From positions 62,001 through 126,000 of the forward strand of contig JACKDJ010000005.1 in assembly GCA_020633625.1 (NCBI GenBank): DNA of 64,000 nt. The letters are read 5' to 3'. Below the pieces are notes generated by a model, which was given only the letters and a program-made list of their open reading frames with translations, was not told the origin of the DNA and made no database searches. The position numbers were made by a program, and so were the translations under genes. Source of the DNA: Myxococcales bacterium (GTDB lineage Bacteria; Myxococcota_A; Bradymonadia; REDH01). Below, piece after piece: positions 58,828-64,000 of the stretch; position 1 is the first letter of the stretch; the number at the start of each line of letters is the position of its first letter.

Positions 58828-61350
58828 ATGTCCGACGACGAGCGCGCCCCCGAGCCCGAACCCACGACGGCCCCCAACGAGCTCAGCGCCGGGGACGCGA
58901 CCGACGCGGCACCGCCGGGTTCCAAGAGCACGCCGACGCCTCCCGCTTCAGCGGCGACGGCCGGCGAACGAGCCGCGCCCGGGCAGCCGAAGCGAGACAC
59001 GGTCGCGCGGGTCACGCAGGCGCTGTCCGGGATCGCGCTCGACGAGGAGGAGGCGGAGTTGGCACGCGAGCGTGCCGCGCTCGCGGCCGAGCGAGAAGGC
59101 GCACGGGCGACTCGACCCGCCGCCGCGCAGAAGCCCGTCGCAGCCGACGAGCAGGACGCACCGCTGCCGGGCCCGGTGCCAGAGGCCGGCGGACGGCGCG
59201 CGGAGATGGCGTTCTTCGATCGCCGCTTCCTGGCGGACTGGCACGTGCGTGCGTCGCTGCTCGTGCTCTTCGTGCTGCTCTACTTCGTGCACCTGGGTAG
59301 CTTCGGGCTGTGGGACCCATGGGAGGTCCACTACGGCGCGGTCGGTTGGGGACTGATCGAGCGACACGACTGGATCACGCCGTGGTGGGGCTCGTACTGG
59401 GTCGTGCCCGGCGAGTCGATGGAGGGCGAGCCGTTCTTCTCCAAGCCGATCCTGCTCCTCTGGATGATGGGGCTCGGGATCCAGACGTTCGGAGTCGACC
59501 ATCTCGAGTGGGGGATCCGGTTCGGGACAGCTCTGATCGGTGTTCTCGGCGTCATCGCCGCCTACTTGGCGGGGTCCGCGGTCTGGAGCCGCAAGGTCGG
59601 CGTGCTGATGGCGTTCGCGCTCGGCACGAGCCCGTTCTACGCGATGCTCAGCCGGCAAGCGCAGACCGACATGCCGTTCGTAGGCAACCTGACGGTAGCG
59701 CTCGCGTTCTTCATGATGGGCGTCTTTGGCCGCGACCGGAACAGGCGCGCCGACAAGCTTTCGTGGGGCATCTTCGCTGCGTTCGTGCTGGCGATGGTCA
59801 TCCCGCAGCTGCACACGATCACCGTCGGCCAGCTCACCTGGCGCTACCACCCAGCCGACGACGCGACGCTGGGTCAGCGGGCGGTCGCGGGCTGGGAGGC
59901 GTTCATCTGCTACGGCCCGACGCAGCTCGGGATCTACCTGACGCTGATGGTCACGTTCGTCGTGACGCAGCTCCGACGCGCGCAGCCGACGCGCGGCCAG
60001 CTCCACCTGTACGTCTTCTACGTGTTCGTCGCGCTGGCGACGATGGGGAAGGGTCTGCTCGGCTTCGGCGTCCCCGGCGTCATCATCTTCATCTATCTGG
60101 CCGTCACGCGTGAGTGGGGCCTCCTGCGTCGCGTCGAGCTGCTGCGCGGTCCGATCCTCACGATCGTGGTCGGCATGCCGTGGTACGGGGCCGTCATGTC
60201 GCTGAACGGAGGCTTCGGCGGCGCTTGGTGGCAGCGATTCATCATCCACGACCACTTCAAGCGCCTCGCGACGGGAGTCCACCAGATCGACACCGGGTCG
60301 TTCGAGCACTTCATCAAGTGGCTCGGCTATGGCCTCTTCCCGTGGGGGTCGTTCGTCCCCGCCGTGATCGCCCGCGCGCTCAGCGGCGAAGGCGGCTCGT
60401 CGCGCAGCGACGCGGACCGTGCGCGGCTGTTCCTGTTCATCTGGTTCGCCTTCACGTTCACGCTGTTCACGGTCTCGAGCACGAAGTTCCACCACTACAT
60501 CTTCCCGGCTGTGCCGGCGCTGGCGATGCTGGCCGCACTGGTGCTCGACGACCTCCACGAGGGGCGCATCGACTTCGGCGCGTGGTGGCCCATGTACGTC
60601 GCCGCCCTCGTTCTCTTCGTGCTCGTCGCGTTCGATTTGATCGCCGACCCGCAGCACCTGAAGAACATGTTCACGTACAAGTACGATCGGCGATGGGACA
60701 GCGCGAACTGGGACCAGCGCGTCGTCGATGACGCCGGCCACACCATCTCGTTCGGCTTCCGCTTCGCGCTTCGCGCTCTGACGGCCGCGTTCGCGCTGGG
60801 CATGCTGGCGCTCGGCTCGCCGCGCCGCCGCACGGCGGTCGCAGGCGGTCTCGTCATCCTCTGCACCACCGGCGTCGCCACCACCGTCTGGGCGCTCGAT
60901 GTCTACATGCCCACGATCAGCTCCACGTGGAGCCAGAAGGGGATCTGGGACACGTACTACGAGCGGTGCACGCCGGGGACGCCCCCGCCCGGTACGCACC
61001 CGCTGAAGGCCGACCGGTACTGCGTCGACTCCGTGATCAGCTACAAGCTCAACTGGCGCGGGGAGACGTTCTACACGCTCAACGAGGTGCTCCCGGTCGA
61101 TGACGACGCGGCGTGGCGCTACTTCATCGAACAGAACGGCGACCGCTGCTTCTACGCCATCCTCGAGCGCGCTCGCATCTCCGCGTTCCGCTCCGCCGTG
61201 CCCGCCGACCAGCGCGCGACCGTCTGGGTCGAGCGCGACGACAACCTCAAGTTCGTCCTGATGTCTGCGAACTGTCGCGAGCCCGTGCCCGAGGGTGGCC
61301 CGCAGCAGAACGTCGACGAGACGCCGGACGAGGGCACCGTAAGCAACTGA
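58828..61350 (+). CDS. GT39-type (ArnT/PMT-like) membrane glycosyltransferase
   Basis: 840 residues, ATG start. The first ~125 residues are charged and disordered, with a short coiled coil (DEEEAELARERAALAAERE), unlike most family members. About 12 membrane helices follow. The family catalytic region is FGLWDPWEVHYGAVGWGL with the acidic DxxE, then EPFFSKPILLLWMMGLG, RQAQTDMPFVGN and HHYIFPAVPALAMLA. A C-terminal periplasmic domain (~690-840) has several Cys (ERCTPGTPPP, RYCVDSV, DRCFYAI). It uses a polyprenyl-linked sugar donor. The acceptor, lipid A or protein, is not known. Confidence 0.88.
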   Translation: MSDDERAPEPEPTTAPNELSAGDATDAAPPGSKSTPTPPASAATAGERAAPGQPKRDTVARVTQALSGIALDEEEAELARERAALAAEREGARATRPAAAQKPVAADEQDAPLPGPVPEAGGRRAEMAFFDRRFLADWHVRASLLVLFVLLYFVHLGSFGLWDPWEVHYGAVGWGLIERHDWITPWWGSYWVVPGESMEGEPFFSKPILLLWMMGLGIQTFGVDHLEWGIRFGTALIGVLGVIAAYLAGSAVWSRKVGVLMAFALGTSPFYAMLSRQAQTDMPFVGNLTVALAFFMMGVFGRDRNRRADKLSWGIFAAFVLAMVIPQLHTITVGQLTWRYHPADDATLGQRAVAGWEAFICYGPTQLGIYLTLMVTFVVTQLRRAQPTRGQLHLYVFYVFVALATMGKGLLGFGVPGVIIFIYLAVTREWGLLRRVELLRGPILTIVVGMPWYGAVMSLNGGFGGAWWQRFIIHDHFKRLATGVHQIDTGSFEHFIKWLGYGLFPWGSFVPAVIARALSGEGGSSRSDADRARLFLFIWFAFTFTLFTVSSTKFHHYIFPAVPALAMLAALVLDDLHEGRIDFGAWWPMYVAALVLFVLVAFDLIADPQHLKNMFTYKYDRRWDSANWDQRVVDDAGHTISFGFRFALRALTAAFALGMLALGSPRRRTAVAGGLVILCTTGVATTVWALDVYMPTISSTWSQKGIWDTYYERCTPGTPPPGTHPLKADRYCVDSVISYKLNWRGETFYTLNEVLPVDDDAAWRYFIEQNGDRCFYAILERARISAFRSAVPADQRATVWVERDDNLKFVLMSANCREPVPEGGPQQNVDETPDEGTVSN

Positions 61351-62018
61351 CCGCGCCGACCCTTCGCTTCTTCGGTCACGCCTGCTTCGGCCTGGACGAC
61401 GGTCTGGGCGCTAACCTCTGTATCGACCCCTTCGAGCCCGGCGCGTTCGGCGGCGCCGTCGCTCTCCCCGCACCCGCCGGAGCGTTCACCGCCTGGGTCG
61501 CGACCCACGAGCACGCCGACCACGTAGCCGGACATGTGCTCGCCGGCACGCCGCCGCGCGTGCGGCCCCCAGCGACCGTCGGGACGATCGAGATCTTTGC
61601 GAACCGCGCCTGGCACGACGAACACCAAGGCCGCCTGCGCGGTGGCGCCACCGACATCCTCTGGTGCCACACGAGGCATGGCGTCGTGGTCCACCTGGGC
61701 GACCTCGGTGAGCGCCCCGCGGGCCCTCTCCTTGACCGGCTCTCCAGTGAAGCCATCGACGTCCTGATCGTCCCCGTCGGCGGCTACTTCACCATCGGGC
61801 CCGATGCGGCAGCGGAGCTCGTCGGCCGCCTGCGTCCGCGCGTTGTGATCCCGTGCCACTCCAGCGACGATGGCGTGCGGCTCCCTCCGCTGGGCCCGCG
61901 CGACGCGTTCCTGCGGCGCGTCCCGAGCCTGCAAGTCGAACGCCGACCCGTCCTCTCGCTCGACTCCCTCCCCGACACCCCGACGGTCGTCCTGCTCGAC
62001 CGCCCGCCCGACACGTGA
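61347..62018 (+). CDS. MBL-fold metal-dependent hydrolase (UlaG-like), probable CTG start
   Basis: 223 residues if it begins at CTG 61347, which makes a CTGA overlap with the preceding stop like the ATGA/GTGA overlaps elsewhere here. The in-frame ATG at 61113 adds ~78 Arg-rich residues inside the glycosyltransferase gene and is rejected. The fold is clear from LRFFGHACFGLDD, the metal site ATHEHADHVAGH, VVVHLGDLGERP, IVPVGGYFTIGP and VVIPCHSSDDG. These match the small UlaG/YtkL-type beta-lactamase-like group. It is cytoplasmic; the substrate is unknown. Confidence 0.85.
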   Translation: MTAPTLRFFGHACFGLDDGLGANLCIDPFEPGAFGGAVALPAPAGAFTAWVATHEHADHVAGHVLAGTPPRVRPPATVGTIEIFANRAWHDEHQGRLRGGATDILWCHTRHGVVVHLGDLGERPAGPLLDRLSSEAIDVLIVPVGGYFTIGPDAAAELVGRLRPRVVIPCHSSDDGVRLPPLGPRDAFLRRVPSLQVERRPVLSLDSLPDTPTVVLLDRPPDT

Positions 62019-62026
62019 GGCGCCCC

Positions 62027-64000
62027 GTGAGACCGCTACCCCGCGTGATCCTGCTGCTTCCCTCGGCCGCGCTGCTTGCCTGCGGAGACGCGGGCGGTGG
62101 CGACAGCCCCGACGCTGCCGCAGATGCGGTGACCGACGGAAGCGGGGAGCCCGACGCCGTCGAAGACGCGACGCAGCCTGATGCGGATGCAGGTGTCGAC
62201 GACGCCGAGGCCGGAGACGACGGTGCGGACACGGGCGGCGCGGACCGCACGCTTGGGCCCGGCGACGGGGCACACCTCGTCGTCGACCCGTCCGGCATCG
62301 AGCTCTGGAAGGGCGAGACGCTCCTCACCCGGATCGCCGCCACCGACCTGCGGCTCGGCGCGGTGCCACGGCTCGACTCGACGCGAAGCTACGACCCCGT
62401 CGGGTTCTTCGCGCCCGGTCCCCAACAGCCCGACCCGCCACTCGACCGATGGCTCGCCGCCCGCTCGCTCGCATGCGATGGCGACGACGACGCCCTCGCG
62501 TGCCAGCTCGAGCTCGACGACGGCTCGACGGCAACCCTCAACGTCCGGCTTGTCGCCGACGGGTCATTCTCACTCGAGCTGACGCCCGGCGCCGACTCCG
62601 TCGCGACTACCGCCTACCTCCGCGTCCGCGCCTCGCTCGAAACGCGCGAAGAGGCGATCTACGGGCTTGGCGAGCTGTTCGACACCCCCAACAGCCGCGG
62701 CTTGGTCCGCGCGATGCAACTCGAGATCGACGGGCTCGAAGGCGCGAACAACGAGGCGCACGTCCCGATCCCCTTCCTGACCTCGACCCGCGGCTGGGGC
62801 CTGTTCGTCGCAAACCGACGCGTCGGGGTGTTCGACGTCGGTGCTGCGGACCCTGACGCGGTCGACACGGTCTTCGGCACCGGCGACGCGTCTGGCGATG
62901 GCCTGCTCTTCTACCTGTTCGCCGACGATCACCCGCTCGACGTCACGCGCCACTACTACGAAGTGACCGGCTTTCCGGCCCGCCCGGCGCGCTGGGCCCT
63001 CGGGCCGCTCGTCTGGCGCGACGAGAACCGCGACCAGGCCGAAGTCGAGGCGGACCTCGCGACGATGCGCGACCGCGACCTCCCATGCACCGGCATCTGG
63101 ATCGATCGCCCGTACGCGAGCGCCGTGAACAGCTTCGACTTCAACCCTGCGCAGTTCCCCGACGCGCAGGCGATGATCGACCGTGCGCACGACCTCGGCT
63201 TCCGCGTCTCACTCTGGCACACCCCCTACGTCGAGGACGCGCCAGCCACCGAGACGCTCCTCGCCGAGGCGGCCGCAGGCTCGTTCCTGGTGGCGACGCA
63301 CTCGATCCTCCTCAACGGCTGGGGGGCTCCCGTCGACTTCACCAACGCCCAAGCCTACATCTGGTGGCAGCGGAACATCCGCCGCTACACCGACATGGGG
63401 ATCGAGGGGTTCAAGCTCGACTACGCCGAAGACATCGTCCCCAATCTGCTGGGCGGGCGGCCGCTCTGGGCTTTCGCCGACGGCAGCGACGAGCGGACGA
63501 TGCACCACGACTACCAGCTCCTGTACCACCGCGTGTACGCCGAGACGCTCCCCGAGAGCGGCGGCTTCCTGCTCGCGCGCGGTGGGACTTGGGGGGACCA
63601 GGTCAACGCCTCCGTGATCTGGCCCGGCGACCTCGACGCGAGCTTCGCGCGACACCGTGAGGACTACACCGACCCGCGCGGCGAGACCTACAAGGCCGTC
63701 GGCGGGCTGCCCGCAGCCCTCGTCGCGTCGCTCTCGCTCGGGCCGTCGGGCTACCCTCTGTTCGCGTCCGACACCGGCGGCTACCGACACTCCCCCCCCG
63801 ACAAGGAGACGTTCGTTCGCTGGCTCGAGATCACCGCCCTCTCGCCGGCGATGCAGATCGGAACCAGCACGAACGACGTCGCGTGGGAGTACACCGACGA
63901 GAACGGCTTCGACGACGAGAGCCTCGCGATCTACACGCGCTACACGCGGCTCCACCTGCGACTCTGGCCGTACTTCTGGACCTATCTCGACCGGCTCGCA
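62027..64000 (+). CDS. GH31-type glycoside hydrolase lipoprotein, 3' end outside window
   Basis: The frame is open from GTG 62027 to the right edge (658 codons). The signal peptide ends in a lipobox (ALLAC, Cys19), then GDAGGGDS and an Asp/Ala-rich linker to about residue 75. An N-terminal beta domain (YGLGELFDTPNSR) leads into the TIM barrel. The barrel has RDENRDQAEVEADLATM, CTGIWIDRPYA, EGFKLDYAEDIVPN (GH31 nucleophile Asp), RGGTWGDQVNASVIWPGD (acid/base region) and ASDTGGYRHSPP. It probably acts on an alpha- or sulfo-linked sugar at the cell surface; the substrate is not clear. It lies 8 bp after the MBL-fold gene. Confidence 0.88.
   Translation, partial: MRPLPRVILLLPSAALLACGDAGGGDSPDAAADAVTDGSGEPDAVEDATQPDADAGVDDAEAGDDGADTGGADRTLGPGDGAHLVVDPSGIELWKGETLLTRIAATDLRLGAVPRLDSTRSYDPVGFFAPGPQQPDPPLDRWLAARSLACDGDDDALACQLELDDGSTATLNVRLVADGSFSLELTPGADSVATTAYLRVRASLETREEAIYGLGELFDTPNSRGLVRAMQLEIDGLEGANNEAHVPIPFLTSTRGWGLFVANRRVGVFDVGAADPDAVDTVFGTGDASGDGLLFYLFADDHPLDVTRHYYEVTGFPARPARWALGPLVWRDENRDQAEVEADLATMRDRDLPCTGIWIDRPYASAVNSFDFNPAQFPDAQAMIDRAHDLGFRVSLWHTPYVEDAPATETLLAEAAAGSFLVATHSILLNGWGAPVDFTNAQAYIWWQRNIRRYTDMGIEGFKLDYAEDIVPNLLGGRPLWAFADGSDERTMHHDYQLLYHRVYAETLPESGGFLLARGGTWGDQVNASVIWPGDLDASFARHREDYTDPRGETYKAVGGLPAALVASLSLGPSGYPLFASDTGGYRHSPPDKETFVRWLEITALSPAMQIGTSTNDVAWEYTDENGFDDESLAIYTRYTRLHLRLWPYFWTYLDRLA

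Overview
The window is a visibly GC-rich bacterial chromosome segment. The gene content points to a Myxococcota-type (former Deltaproteobacteria) organism. The evidence is: lipoproteins with Asp/Ala-rich linkers, many signalling fusions (two diguanylate cyclases, a receiver-zinc ribbon-Ser/Thr kinase, a globin-coupled histidine kinase), sigma54 control, secreted Ig/FG-GAP proteins and a GlnRS with a YqeY tail. I saw no tRNA, rRNA, CRISPR array, insertion sequence or phage gene. Genes are tightly packed, often with 1-4 bp stop/start overlaps, and GTG or TTG starts are common.

Layout. 1-11.1 kb: the end of a secreted alpha/beta hydrolase, a reverse-strand set (HELLH protein, amidohydrolase, MBL-like protein), a cation/proton antiporter, then a reverse-strand set (AIM24 protein, threonine aldolase, a small protein, free Met-(R)-sulfoxide reductase, cobalamin adenosyltransferase, an unknown). 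11.3-17.5 kb: two membrane diguanylate cyclases around a UPF0262 gene, then a small exported protein and a Nif3-family protein. 17.6-31.6 kb: a long co-directional, translationally coupled block that looks like a peptide-modification (RiPP-like) locus. It holds an S41 PDZ protease, an M16 peptidase pair, a PqqD-like carrier, a 1850-residue Ig/FG-GAP lipoprotein, a 54-residue Cys-containing candidate precursor, an HPr-kinase-like protein, a radical SAM/SPASM enzyme and an S24/S26-like peptidase.

31.6-46.3 kb: a microaerobic respiration locus. A reverse operon (SafE-like transporter, HiPIP, HemN, tandem universal stress protein) and a forward operon (ccoN, O, Q, P, G, a minimal ccoH, I and S) diverge from a 368-bp region. 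That region carries two opposed sigma54-type promoters with a duplicated 17-bp motif almost exactly midway. About 7 kb downstream lie an NtrC-type activator, itself preceded by a sigma54-like promoter, and a globin-coupled sensor histidine kinase. The simplest model is that haem-bound oxygen is sensed by the kinase, passed to the activator, and used by sigma54 RNA polymerase to set cbb3 oxidase expression.

46.3-64 kb: a lone ImuA/RecA-like protein, an MBOAT/SGNH cell-surface acylation operon, a double-PDZ lipoprotein, the receiver-kinase fusion, glnS, an OsmC-family protein, an amidase, a GT39-type glycosyltransferase, an MBL-fold hydrolase that seems to start at CTG, and the first two thirds of a GH31-type lipoprotein that runs off the right edge.

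The two observations most worth following are the RiPP-like block (about 20.6-31.6 kb) and the globin kinase/NtrC/sigma54/cbb3 circuit (about 35.1-46.2 kb).
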